From: Sphingobacterium sp. ML3W | GTDB taxonomy: Bacteria > Bacteroidota > Bacteroidia > Sphingobacteriales > Sphingobacteriaceae | Length of the DNA: 64,000 nucleotides | Assembly (NCBI RefSeq): GCF_029542085.1 | Contig: NZ_CP107036.1 | Location: 3,410,001-3,474,000, forward strand | Direction of reading: 5' to 3' | In this document: positions 44,795 through 52,971 of the stretch, one piece after another | Layout of the letters: every line of letters starts with the position of its first letter | Numbering within the stretch: position 1 is the first letter of the stretch | Notes under the pieces: generated by a model | Told to the model about the DNA's origin: nothing | What the model saw: only the letters and a program-made list of their open reading frames with translations | The model's database searches: none | Translations under genes and position numbers: made by a program

Positions 44795-44947
44795 TGGACA
44801 TGATTGGACATAGTTGGACACGTTTAATATAGTATTATATAGGTTTAATAGTATATATATAATATGATAAGTTTATAATTATCAATACTATATAAAGAAT
44901 GGTAGTTGCTCATTGTTCTTGCGTGTCCACAATGTCCATTATGTCCA
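44795..44947. repeat. TGTCCA inverted triplet array C with AT-rich centre, origin candidate
   Basis: TGGACA starts at 44795, 44805 and 44815 (steps of exactly 10). TGTCCA starts at 44924, 44933 and 44942 (steps of exactly 9) in the opposite sense. The ~100 bp between them are almost all A and T. The region divides divergent genes 44692 (minus) and 44967 (plus), so it may be a double operator. Iterons around an AT-rich stretch also look like a replication origin. Confidence 0.8.
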
Positions 44948-44966
44948 ATCAAAATAACGCTTCGGA

Positions 44967-45239
44967 ATGAATAAAAATAATTTATACAAGACTTATGAGG
45001 ATATTGCCCGCCGTCGCCCTCATACTCGTAAAATATTCACAAATGGAATTCCATTTGGCTTTGCTGAATCTATTCGCCAATCGGCTCTCAATGCAGCAAG
45101 ACATGTGGGAATACAGGCCGGTGAACGAATTATTTACGAAGCATATTCAAGCTGGCCGGAACTGATAGATGATGAAATAAATATTTTGAGAAATGAATGT
45201 ACCATTGACAACGGAAATTCTGAGGGACCTGAAAAGTAA
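44967..45239 (+). CDS. Hypothetical phage protein, first gene of a plus-strand pair
   Basis: A 90-residue protein (MNKNNLYKTYEDIARRRPHT), basic first half and acidic end. Its start is 19 nt past the last TGTCCA repeat, so it is likely to be controlled by array C. It overlaps the next gene by 47 nt. No family recognised. Confidence 0.6.
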   Translation: MNKNNLYKTYEDIARRRPHTRKIFTNGIPFGFAESIRQSALNAARHVGIQAGERIIYEAYSSWPELIDDEINILRNECTIDNGNSEGPEK

Positions 45240-45426
45240 GGGATACAATATTCTTAAGTCCTCAAATTGTGTGGATGATGCCACCCAATATTTTAGTCCA
45301 GCAAAGATTAACGATCTTTGGAAATTTTTAGAAGAACTGAGCCGAGAATCTGCAACCGTAGTGATCGAGGAAATTTTAGATGCACCGGAAGATTCTTTTG
45401 AAGGTAAATTTCTACGAGTCTACTAA
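45193..45426 (+). CDS. Hypothetical phage protein, second gene of the plus-strand pair
   Basis: A 77-residue acidic protein (MNVPLTTEILRDLKSKGYNI). It overlaps the upstream gene in another frame and is followed by a terminator. A two-gene unit with coupled translation; a toxin-antitoxin pair was considered but no family mark was found. Confidence 0.55.
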   Translation: MNVPLTTEILRDLKSKGYNILKSSNCVDDATQYFSPAKINDLWKFLEELSRESATVVIEEILDAPEDSFEGKFLRVY

Positions 45427-45430
45427 TGAA

Positions 45431-45454
45431 AAAGCCAACTTTAAAGTTGGCTTT
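45431..45454. terminator. Bidirectional terminator
   Basis: AAAGCCAAC-TTTAAA-GTTGGCTTT is a perfect palindrome between convergent genes. On the minus strand it is followed by TTTTTC. Confidence 0.82.
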
Positions 45455-45493
45455 ACGATGTATAATTGTTATTAAGTTTTAAATTTTCTTTTG

Positions 45494-46153
45494 TTAAATT
45501 AAAAGTTTGTTTTTAACTAAAGTACTTTCAATTTGTTCAGGTTCTTGCGAAAGAACTTTTAATAATATTTGACTAATTGATTTAATCCCTGATTTAGCTT
45601 TATCCAATGTTTCTATGGCAGATTCTGAGAACGGTATAGTTGTATCTTTAACACGGCCATGATATTGCCTATTTTCTATATAATTAGCATATTCTTTTTT
45701 GAACAAATTAACCCCGCTTTCTTTTAATTCTATATCGTGCTGTTCTATTTTCCTTGCATAATACCAATTAACTGACTCGCCCCCATTTAATTCTTCTTTA
45801 ATCAATACCATGTAATCCAACCCTAACATTGGTATATCTGCTACAGATGAAAATTTTGAATCAAATTTTCTTTTTCCGAAATCTTCACAAGAATAGAAAC
45901 CAGTAGCACTATAATGTATTTCTATCCATAATGATAACACTTTTTTAGATTCTCTATATGCAATTGTAGCGCTAATAATTTCACTCTCAATTTTAGAAAG
46001 ATCCTTTCCTTCAAACAAATTTCCTTTTAACCCTATTTTATCGGAAACAGCCCAATCAAGATGTATTTTAAATACACCGTCTTTGTTTACGTTTACGTTA
46101 TAACAATGGTCAACACCGTCGACGTTTATTTTTATTTCTTTAACTTTTGCCAT
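45494..46153 (-). CDS. Hypothetical phage protein
   Basis: A 219-residue, AT-rich gene, starting MAKVKEIKINVDGVDHCYNV. It has mixed beta then helical content and no motif that I recognise. It is in the early operon, 6 nt from the next gene upstream. Possibly nucleic-acid related, but without evidence. Confidence 0.6.
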   Translation of the reverse strand: MAKVKEIKINVDGVDHCYNVNVNKDGVFKIHLDWAVSDKIGLKGNLFEGKDLSKIESEIISATIAYRESKKVLSLWIEIHYSATGFYSCEDFGKRKFDSKFSSVADIPMLGLDYMVLIKEELNGGESVNWYYARKIEQHDIELKESGVNLFKKEYANYIENRQYHGRVKDTTIPFSESAIETLDKAKSGIKSISQILLKVLSQEPEQIESTLVKNKLLI

Positions 46154-46159
46154 TTTATT

Positions 46160-46432
46160 TTAATATTTAAATTTCGTTGATTTTACAAACTGTCTAGCCC
46201 ATTTTTGGTACTTTTCTATTATAGAATTTCTGTGTTCTAATATTGGCTTTCCGGTACGCCCTGATTCAAGGATCACCCATTCTTTTTCTTTACAGAGGTA
46301 AAATTCCCAGCTTCGGGTTCGCCTCTGCCAGTATGGACTTCTGTACTCATCGTTTCCGTTTCCATAGTGATATCCACACCTGGAAAAATCTGTTATTTTA
46401 GATAGTTCTTTGAAAAAATCTTTTCTAGTCAT
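46160..46432 (-). CDS. Hypothetical basic phage protein
   Basis: A 90-residue, aromatic and basic protein (CGYHYGNGNDEYRSPYWQRR). It is 11 nt after the DnaA-like gene. The charge suggests nucleic-acid binding; family unknown. Confidence 0.6.
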   Translation of the reverse strand: MTRKDFFKELSKITDFSRCGYHYGNGNDEYRSPYWQRRTRSWEFYLCKEKEWVILESGRTGKPILEHRNSIIEKYQKWARQFVKSTKFKY

Positions 46433-46443
46433 ACCTTAATAAA

Positions 46444-46788
46444 TCAAAACCTCCTTCCGAATTCTGTCAACACTGCCTCATGATTCCTACGGAATGTAGG
46501 TTCCGTTTCAAGTCTCGCATCGAATACTTCAAAGTAATAATTGATAGTTGTTCTGTCTCTGCGGAGTTCTTTACCAATCTGAGCAAATGTATAACGAAAT
46601 TTATTCCTAAGCACCCACGCAAAAAATATTCGACTGTCTACTACGATAGGAAAATGGCTCCGGCCAATTAGCTTAGACTTACTAACTCCCATTATTTTGA
46701 AAATCACCTCAAAAACAGATTCAACGTTTTTTGAAATATGATTTTGCTGGCTAACTGGCAACCCTACATAAATCATTGGATGTATCAT
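46444..46788 (-). CDS. DnaA domain IV-like DNA-binding protein
   Basis: A 114-residue protein. Residues ~50-95 follow the DnaA C-terminal domain: VVDSRIFFAWVLRNKFRYTF, then AQIGKELRRDRTTINYYFEV, equal to the IG..F..RDHTTV helix-turn-helix that reads DnaA boxes. No AAA+ domain is attached. It may mark the phage origin or act in replication control. Its ATG overlaps the stop of a tiny upstream gene (ATGA). Confidence 0.7.
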   Translation of the reverse strand: MIHPMIYVGLPVSQQNHISKNVESVFEVIFKIMGVSKSKLIGRSHFPIVVDSRIFFAWVLRNKFRYTFAQIGKELRRDRTTINYYFEVFDARLETEPTFRRNHEAVLTEFGRRF

Positions 46789-46862
46789 GATTCTAATTTT
46801 TTAGTTCTACAATCAATTTGTGTGGCGACCCAAGCCGCCACAAATGCAATAAGAGGTATCAT
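46785..46862 (-). CDS. Tiny membrane peptide, 25 residues
   Basis: The frame encodes MIPLIAFVAAWVATQIDCRT and five more residues: a hydrophobic half then a charged tail. Both ends join neighbours by ATGA overlaps (stop of the exonuclease gene, start of the DnaA-like gene), which argues for real, coupled translation. Function unknown. Confidence 0.5.
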   Translation of the reverse strand: MIPLIAFVAAWVATQIDCRTKKLES

Positions 46863-47401
46863 ATTGTTATTCCGTTTAAGTCCCAATACACTGCACATAC
46901 CATATCAATTTGCCTTAAGCAATCATCAACGGGATCATGCGTTACTTTTCTAGCAAAATGTTTTGCCGTTTCTGACCTAATTGCCACAAAAGTTCTAACA
47001 TCCCTTTCTCTCCAATAAGGGAATGGCCAAGGATTATTTAACGCATTTTTCAGAATAACTAAATCAAATGATGGACTATTAGACCACAATCTGACTTCAT
47101 CAACACATTTTTCAATAATGAAATCATTTAGATGTTCAACAGATCTTCTAACCCATTCGCCTCCCGAAAGACTACTTGCTAGAACATTTGCATCCTGCTC
47201 AATCCACCATTTCAAGGTTTCTAAACCGATTGTATGTCCATCACGAACTTGCATACTAACATCGCATTTGGAACTATACTCTTGACCACATTCTCCATCA
47301 GAAATATTGAATGGTATTGCACCAATACTTAATATGACAGATGTAGGCGTTGTATCTAAAGTTTCGATGTCAATCATAACATCTGTAAATAGTCTTTCCA
47401 T
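46859..47401 (-). CDS. DEDD-type 3'-5' exonuclease (Rv2179c-like)
   Basis: A 180-residue nuclease. Motif ExoI is VMIDIETLDT (Asp, Glu), ExoII lies in LWSNSPSFDLVIL, and ExoIII is HDPVDDCLRQ with the general-base His. The family trims RNA or DNA 3' ends. In a phage early operon it may serve replication or degrade host RNA. Confidence 0.83.
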   Translation of the reverse strand: MERLFTDVMIDIETLDTTPTSVILSIGAIPFNISDGECGQEYSSKCDVSMQVRDGHTIGLETLKWWIEQDANVLASSLSGGEWVRRSVEHLNDFIIEKCVDEVRLWSNSPSFDLVILKNALNNPWPFPYWRERDVRTFVAIRSETAKHFARKVTHDPVDDCLRQIDMVCAVYWDLNGITI

Positions 47402-47406
47402 AAAAT

Positions 47407-47856
47407 TTATCTTTTAAAGTTTCGTCTATGAAACTTGGTCCTTAATTTTTCTTGTTTAAAATCTCTTTTTGCAACTTTTTTTTTGAGTTGTACTATAGTA
47501 TTTGAAGCAAGTGCAATCCGATTGAAAATGCCAACATCGACATTAAGCCTATTTCTACCCCAAGTTGGAAATTTCAACAAACTTGAATCATTGTAATAAT
47601 TGCTTACTATAGTATACTCAGCATTTAATGAATACATTTGGGACAGTCTGACAATAATTTGTGACAATCTAAAACCGTCTTCTACCAAACCTCCTTGACA
47701 ATCTAAATAAACTCCAATTCTCAGCTTTTCTTCATTGTCTGATAAATCCCCTTTTAATATTTCAATTTGACATTCAAAAGCTAGAATTTCTAAAATCAAG
47801 CAACCATCGAACTTTTCATTATGGTATAATTGGCACTTTACTTCAATATTCGTCAT
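47407..47856 (-). CDS. Hypothetical phage protein of the replication operon
   Basis: A 149-residue protein: an acidic first half (NIEVKCQLYHNEKFDGCLIL) and a strongly basic end (KKKVAKRDFKQEKLRTK). It has a strong SD (AAAGGAGGTAA) and its ATG overlaps the primase-helicase stop by 4 nt (ATGA). Role unknown. Confidence 0.6.
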   Translation of the reverse strand: MTNIEVKCQLYHNEKFDGCLILEILAFECQIEILKGDLSDNEEKLRIGVYLDCQGGLVEDGFRLSQIIVRLSQMYSLNAEYTIVSNYYNDSSLLKFPTWGRNRLNVDVGIFNRIALASNTIVQLKKKVAKRDFKQEKLRTKFHRRNFKR

Positions 47857-50720
47857 AACGTTACCTCCTTTCTATCGGGTTCAGGAAAGCCAGCATTAAA
47901 AGCGTCCATTTGTACAGATTTTGGAGCTGCAACGACCTCATCTTCAAAATCAATTCCCATCTCTTTATATTTATTTTTAAGCTGCAACGGATCTGTTTCG
48001 CGAATTAAATTAATACCCAAATCAGCATATTTGAAAACATAACATGAGGTGTACTTTCCACCAAATTGTTTTTTTTGCTTTCCTACGAAAGTTCTAAGGT
48101 CTGATGATAAATAGTCTTCTAAAGTAGCTTTATCCAATATAACTGCCTCTCTACGACGGTGCATAGCTTCCGCATAAAGTTGATATACGTCTTGAATACG
48201 TATGTATAAAAATCCATCTCCTGTTTTGAATTGTTGGCCCTCTTGTATTTCCAATCCCGAAAACAATTGCTCGACAACTTGCCAAAATTTGGCAGTATCA
48301 TCTGTTCCCTTGACAATTACATGCTGATTTAATAGCAGATCCTTACATACTTTCAATAATTGTTCATAAGTAAACGGAAATTCAACCCTATTGCACATCA
48401 TCGAATAAACAGTCAAAAGCATAGCGTAATTTTTAACCATACGTTCGTCGATGTCCTCCGCTTTAACGGTATCGTAGAATTCCTTTACTTTAGTTCCAAA
48501 ATCTCGTTTAAAGTGCTTTTCAAAGAATGATCGATTTGACAATAAACCTGCAGTAATATGACTAATACCTTCGAACTCAACATCCTTTAAAAAATTATAG
48601 TCAATGCGTTCATCGTCGGTAAAGTTTGTTTTTGTTTGAGTTACCATTATTGTCCGTGTGAATAGTGCATTCTCAGCTGTCGGCATTTCTTGACCACTCA
48701 TTGCTAATGCAGATCTCACAGGAACTACGTTTGTTTCATAGGTTTGATCCTTGTTTCCTCTCTCAGGTCCTTTTCTGTCGAAAGTATTCTTAATACTTTC
48801 TATTGACTTTGGATTTATGTTATTCTTATATTCATCAAACCAAACTATTGAGTTCACGTATTGAGCGAGCTTTCGCATAAAGCCGACAATAGTGGAAGCA
48901 CCTCCCAGCATTAATTGATCCTGACCTTCCCCGAATAATCTCATTATTGATTCCAGAATTGCTCCTTTTCCGGTTCCGCGCTTACCGTAAACAAAAAATA
49001 TTGGGAATCTATTGTTCATTCCAGTGAAAATTATATCAGAAAAAAGAGCAGATATATAGAATAGCATCGCTATCATACCGTTACTGCCAAATACTTTGTA
49101 ATATAGAATGGCCCAATGCTCAAAAGTCACCTCGCTCTTCTGATAAATGAATTTTTTGTCATTTACATACATTGATTCATAATCAGCGAAAACACTTGAT
49201 AATGCTGGTATGAAGTAGTTAAATGTATCACCTTCCCTTTCAATTGAAACAATTCCATAATTGTCAGTTTCGATAAAACGTTTTTCAACAGTATCGTAAA
49301 CACCGTTAGCAAAAGCATAGAATTTTCCTTTTTTATTCCATCCTAATTCCTGGACGGTGACAGTCGGAGTTTCATCGCGTTGTAACATATCCTGCAATCT
49401 TATCAAATCAAAATCCTGTCCCTTCCATAGAAAATTCCCTACACGCGCGATGACCTTCTTAAATGATCCTGCACTAACAAAATCGTCAGTATTAATCCGA
49501 ACAACTCTATCTAATCCATGAATATTTTTTATGCTAATCAATCGATAAGCGGCTTCATTGCTTGTTGTCATGTGAAACAGGATCTTCATTTTGAAATTGG
49601 AAATCTCCCGTGGACCTCCCTTCGTATCCAATGAAAAATAAGTTTGGGTTCTTTTATTGAGATAGATACCATATTTAGCCCAATCTTCTCCCGAATCGGG
49701 ATCACCAATTATTGATTTTGCATCAGCTAGTTTTTGCTGTTCTTCGATAGTACGAGGTAATTTAATCTCGCATCCTTCTGATTGCGCTATTTTAAAAAAT
49801 TTGCCAGCAGTTTGAAACCTTCCCTTTTTTACTGCATCATCAAACTTATCATCAGTAGCTTTTGGATCATATTCAGCATGGAATTTTGATACCCTGTGGA
49901 AAATGTTTCTTCCGGGTTCACCTAGTGCGGCCAAAGAAAATGCAATAAGCTGCCAGTCATCGTAATCCGAAGTAAGATCGATTTGCTTTTCCTCAATCTG
50001 TTCCACAACGTACAATGCACGTCTTAAATCCTTATTCTTTTTAAATTGAGCTTGGGCATCTTCTTCCTGTTTTATGAGTTTCGGTGATTTTTCTTGCTCC
50101 AACTCAAATGGTTCAAATTCATAAGGTTCCGAAAGTTCTATTTCAAATAATTTACTACCAGGATTGTAGTAAAGATTTGGATCATAAGAAAGAAAACATG
50201 CACGTGCTATATCTCTCACACCCTTATCAACAATTAATGAAAGCTCTTTTTCGAAAAACTCTTTTAAAACATCAAACGTATTTCCGTGGTCATCGGGAAC
50301 GATCTTTATGCCAACTTTATATCCATTACCGGATGGAGATCTAAAAACAAAACACACAAAATCTAACTGACACAATTCGTCAAAAACAATATCAAATTCT
50401 TCCAACAAACGAGGATTTGAAATTTCTTCTTTGCCTTTAACTTTTTTATATGGATCCAGGTCAATGCAAATTATCCCTGAATGCTTAACCAAAAATTCCG
50501 TATCTCGTTGTTTAAATTCACCCGAAAAAGTAACGTATGGCAAACAGTTTTTTAATGTCTTACGAACAATCTTATTGTTGCATGCCCTTAGCTTCTCAAT
50601 GTCGGCTTTGTAACTTTCAGACTTAATAAGATCCAATGTCTCCTTAATGCCCAATTTTTTTGAAGGCTTTGTATTTTTTATTGGTCCAGGATAAAAACTA
50701 AATATATATGAATTATCCAT
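47853..50720 (-). CDS. Primase-helicase (VirE N-terminal/BT4734-like primase plus P-loop helicase)
   Basis: A 955-residue replication protein. The N terminus (about 1-190) fits the BT4734/VirE_N-type primase region (IICIDLDPYK, VFRSPSGNGYKVGIKI). A second module follows (DYDDWQLIAFSLAALGEPGR). The helicase part has Walker A VYGKRGTGKGAI near residue 580 and Walker B-like SIVWFDEYKN. It unwinds and primes phage DNA. It has a strong SD (AAAGGAGGTA). Confidence 0.85.
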   Translation of the reverse strand: MDNSYIFSFYPGPIKNTKPSKKLGIKETLDLIKSESYKADIEKLRACNNKIVRKTLKNCLPYVTFSGEFKQRDTEFLVKHSGIICIDLDPYKKVKGKEEISNPRLLEEFDIVFDELCQLDFVCFVFRSPSGNGYKVGIKIVPDDHGNTFDVLKEFFEKELSLIVDKGVRDIARACFLSYDPNLYYNPGSKLFEIELSEPYEFEPFELEQEKSPKLIKQEEDAQAQFKKNKDLRRALYVVEQIEEKQIDLTSDYDDWQLIAFSLAALGEPGRNIFHRVSKFHAEYDPKATDDKFDDAVKKGRFQTAGKFFKIAQSEGCEIKLPRTIEEQQKLADAKSIIGDPDSGEDWAKYGIYLNKRTQTYFSLDTKGGPREISNFKMKILFHMTTSNEAAYRLISIKNIHGLDRVVRINTDDFVSAGSFKKVIARVGNFLWKGQDFDLIRLQDMLQRDETPTVTVQELGWNKKGKFYAFANGVYDTVEKRFIETDNYGIVSIEREGDTFNYFIPALSSVFADYESMYVNDKKFIYQKSEVTFEHWAILYYKVFGSNGMIAMLFYISALFSDIIFTGMNNRFPIFFVYGKRGTGKGAILESIMRLFGEGQDQLMLGGASTIVGFMRKLAQYVNSIVWFDEYKNNINPKSIESIKNTFDRKGPERGNKDQTYETNVVPVRSALAMSGQEMPTAENALFTRTIMVTQTKTNFTDDERIDYNFLKDVEFEGISHITAGLLSNRSFFEKHFKRDFGTKVKEFYDTVKAEDIDERMVKNYAMLLTVYSMMCNRVEFPFTYEQLLKVCKDLLLNQHVIVKGTDDTAKFWQVVEQLFSGLEIQEGQQFKTGDGFLYIRIQDVYQLYAEAMHRRREAVILDKATLEDYLSSDLRTFVGKQKKQFGGKYTSCYVFKYADLGINLIRETDPLQLKNKYKEMGIDFEDEVVAAPKSVQMDAFNAGFPEPDRKEVTL

Positions 50721-51261
50721 TATCTACCTCCTTTACATGATTGTAATAGTTTACAGCTATCCCATCCTTTATCAGATAATTCAAATCTCCGTGCCTTTTG
50801 TAAATCTCTTTGAAAAACTTTTCATAATCGAATGCGTACCCAAATTCATTTGAAATGCCATTTTTTCCAATTGAAAATTTAAAAATTGTTCTCTTTGGGT
50901 GAATTAGACCCCATTCCTCAGCATTGAAATCATCGTATAACCTAACGCTCCTTCTACTTACATATACTTGCAAATCATCCTTCAATGACTCAATCTTTTT
51001 ACAGCAGGAAATAAAGATTTCCTTCCATTCTTCATGAGTGAACGAGGTTATAGGCCGCAAGATCGGCCTTATTTTATTTAACGATGGTTTACTACCTCCA
51101 ACAGTCAAAACACTCCAAAACTGACCGTTCTTGTCCCATTGATGTAATCCAACTATTGTATCAAATTGCTTGTTGACGTAGTCATTTTTATAATCAAGCA
51201 TTTCAGCTTGCAAGCCATATGGTAGATAATTTGATAATATTTCTACAGTTAGTGTTTTCAT
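50713..51261 (-). CDS. Hypothetical phage protein upstream of the primase-helicase
   Basis: A 182-residue protein (MKTLTVEILSNYLPYGLQAE). It overlaps the primase gene by 8 nt and meets the upstream stop as TAATG. It resembles small proteins common in Bacteroides-type phage replication operons, but I cannot name a function. Confidence 0.6.
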   Translation of the reverse strand: MKTLTVEILSNYLPYGLQAEMLDYKNDYVNKQFDTIVGLHQWDKNGQFWSVLTVGGSKPSLNKIRPILRPITSFTHEEWKEIFISCCKKIESLKDDLQVYVSRRSVRLYDDFNAEEWGLIHPKRTIFKFSIGKNGISNEFGYAFDYEKFFKEIYKRHGDLNYLIKDGIAVNYYNHVKEVDNG

Positions 51262-51935
51262 TACTTTCCCTCCTCCAAATCATTTAATAAATATTTACCT
51301 AAGTCATCGCAATAAGAAATCTCATCTTCAAAAGAATGAATCGGCATACAGAACACCTCTACCTCATTTATTCTAAAAACTGTTTTATCGTATTTCTTAG
51401 TTTGAGATACCATTGTAACCGTATTACTATTTAATATTTTAGCGGCTTCAATTAGCAGAATCAAACAATCACCACTGAAAATGTGATGCCCAATTTTAAC
51501 ACCTACATATTCACTAAAAACTTTACTGTGGTAGGTTCTTTGATATTTATCTTTCAATCCGGAGCCTTCACATATAGGACACTCGTTTTTATGTTCAAAA
51601 ACTTTATTTTGATACTGGAAATTGAATTTTACATCTTTATCCCCCTTACAAGCCTCGCATAGAGGAGACTCCATTGGTATTTTTTTCATTGCCTCATTCA
51701 GCCAACTTAATGGTATATCTATCCAAAGATTTTCCGAATAGTACGCTAAAACAGTAACTAAATCGCCACGATCTTGATAATCACTTTTCTCAGGAATCAT
51801 CACCAAGGAATACGAATTTGTTGCAACTGTTTTATCATAGAAAGTAAATGGAGATTGCATCCACGTTCTACCATACCTATCGTTTTCCTCTTTTAGTTTA
51901 AAGAGGTCAAGCAGCTTTACATATTCATCTTTCAT
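51261..51935 (-). CDS. Zinc-ribbon phage protein
   Basis: A 224-residue protein. Residues ~100-140 hold CEAC and CPICEGSG pairs, spaced like a DnaJ-type four-cysteine zinc finger. The remainder is sliding-clamp-like in length and beta content, though I cannot confirm it. Early replication operon. The start has a GGAGG-type SD in its downstream neighbour. Confidence 0.65.
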   Translation of the reverse strand: MKDEYVKLLDLFKLKEENDRYGRTWMQSPFTFYDKTVATNSYSLVMIPEKSDYQDRGDLVTVLAYYSENLWIDIPLSWLNEAMKKIPMESPLCEACKGDKDVKFNFQYQNKVFEHKNECPICEGSGLKDKYQRTYHSKVFSEYVGVKIGHHIFSGDCLILLIEAAKILNSNTVTMVSQTKKYDKTVFRINEVEVFCMPIHSFEDEISYCDDLGKYLLNDLEEGK

Positions 51936-51940
51936 CTTTT

Positions 51941-52030
51941 CTATTTTTTAGGTTCACTATATTTTTTTAGTTCGATACATGCAGCAATGACGATAACCAC
52001 CATCATTGCTGCTAATTCGTAGGATGCCAT
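51941..52030 (-). CDS. Tiny membrane peptide, 29 residues
   Basis: The frame encodes MASYELAAMMVVIVIAACIE followed by a basic tail (LKKYSEPKK). It fills the gap between the SSB-like stop (2 nt before) and the zinc-ribbon gene. A single transmembrane helix is likely. It has the same plan as the 25-residue peptide at 46785. Function unknown. Confidence 0.5.
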   Translation of the reverse strand: MASYELAAMMVVIVIAACIELKKYSEPKK

Positions 52031-52032
52031 TG

Positions 52033-52401
52033 CTAGAATGGTAGATCATCTTCTGCGTCGGCGGCAACTCTGACCCTATCTCCAAGCTTGAACACCTTGA
52101 TATTCATACCTACTGAATAACCTTTACCCTCTCCATCTTTGCGATCAAATTCACGGCCTTTTAGATAAACCTCAACATCTATTTTTCTACCGATATCATT
52201 TGTAGTAATTGGGTTCTTATCGATATTATCATTGAATTGATCGATTTGAAATTTTTCGTCAGGACCTTTCTTTTCACCATAACTGTCGGTCCATCCAGGG
52301 ACCATTACGACAATGCTCTGTCTTTTTCCGGTTTTTAAACCTTCACCATAATTTGAGATTTCAACGCTTTCGACGATTCCTTTAAAACTTGTTGTAGCCA
52401 T
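52033..52401 (-). CDS. Single-stranded DNA-binding-like OB-fold protein
   Basis: A 122-residue, beta-rich protein that ends in DAEDDLPF, the acidic-Phe tail by which SSB recruits partners. The body (GIVESVEISNYGEGLKTGKR) is compatible with an OB fold. It is placed among replication genes. It is a divergent SSB; the tail is the strongest evidence. Confidence 0.7.
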   Translation of the reverse strand: MATTSFKGIVESVEISNYGEGLKTGKRQSIVVMVPGWTDSYGEKKGPDEKFQIDQFNDNIDKNPITTNDIGRKIDVEVYLKGREFDRKDGEGKGYSVGMNIKVFKLGDRVRVAADAEDDLPF

Positions 52402-52432
52402 GATATTTATGTATTTAGAATGATAGATTTTA

Positions 52433-52954
52433 TTAACTAACTAATGCTCTTACTTGATCGAGATTGACCATTGGAAGTAATGACCCACTAGATTCCTTTG
52501 GTAGTAAATCAAAAGCCTCAGGAAAGTGCTTTTTAACCTGTAATGCTGTTTTTAAACCAAAAATAGTTTCACTTACTATCTTAAATGATTGTCTGTACTC
52601 ACTTCTGAGTTTATCATATTGAGCATCTAGTTCGAAAAGTTTTTTGATCTCATCAGAATCTCCTGATATAACAATTGTATTACTCCAACCTTCACCATTG
52701 AATGGGACCCTGTGCGATAAGTTAACTTCAATACGTGATTTGTTGGTGTGAGGGTAAATAAATTGTGCTGCTTTAGCATATTTAAAGTATCCTTTGTACT
52801 TGTAAGAAGCTTCCAAAATAGTCTTTGGAACAGAATTAGTAGCTATTACTGTAGCAATTTGTTCCATTTGAGATTCAATAATTTTGTAAGATTCTTTTTT
52901 CTTTGCCAGTAATTGTTCGGCTGTAGCCTCAGCTAGATTTTTTGATATTCTCAT
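52433..52954 (-). CDS. Hypothetical phage protein, early operon
   Basis: A 173-residue, Lys-rich helical protein (MRISKNLAEATAEQLLAKKK). It neighbours the SSB-like gene. A recombination or nuclease-accessory role is a guess from position; no motif seen. Confidence 0.6.
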   Translation of the reverse strand: MRISKNLAEATAEQLLAKKKESYKIIESQMEQIATVIATNSVPKTILEASYKYKGYFKYAKAAQFIYPHTNKSRIEVNLSHRVPFNGEGWSNTIVISGDSDEIKKLFELDAQYDKLRSEYRQSFKIVSETIFGLKTALQVKKHFPEAFDLLPKESSGSLLPMVNLDQVRALVS

Positions 52955-52971
52955 GTTTTTATTGATTAGTG

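Noticed and set aside
18317..44947. CRISPR array
   Set aside because: The TGTCCA units are 6 bp with 8-10-bp steps and form inverted groups of three; there are no 25-40-bp repeats with spacers and no cas genes.
44967..45426. Classical toxin-antitoxin pair
   Set aside because: Size and overlap fit, but neither protein shows a toxin or antitoxin motif I recognise.
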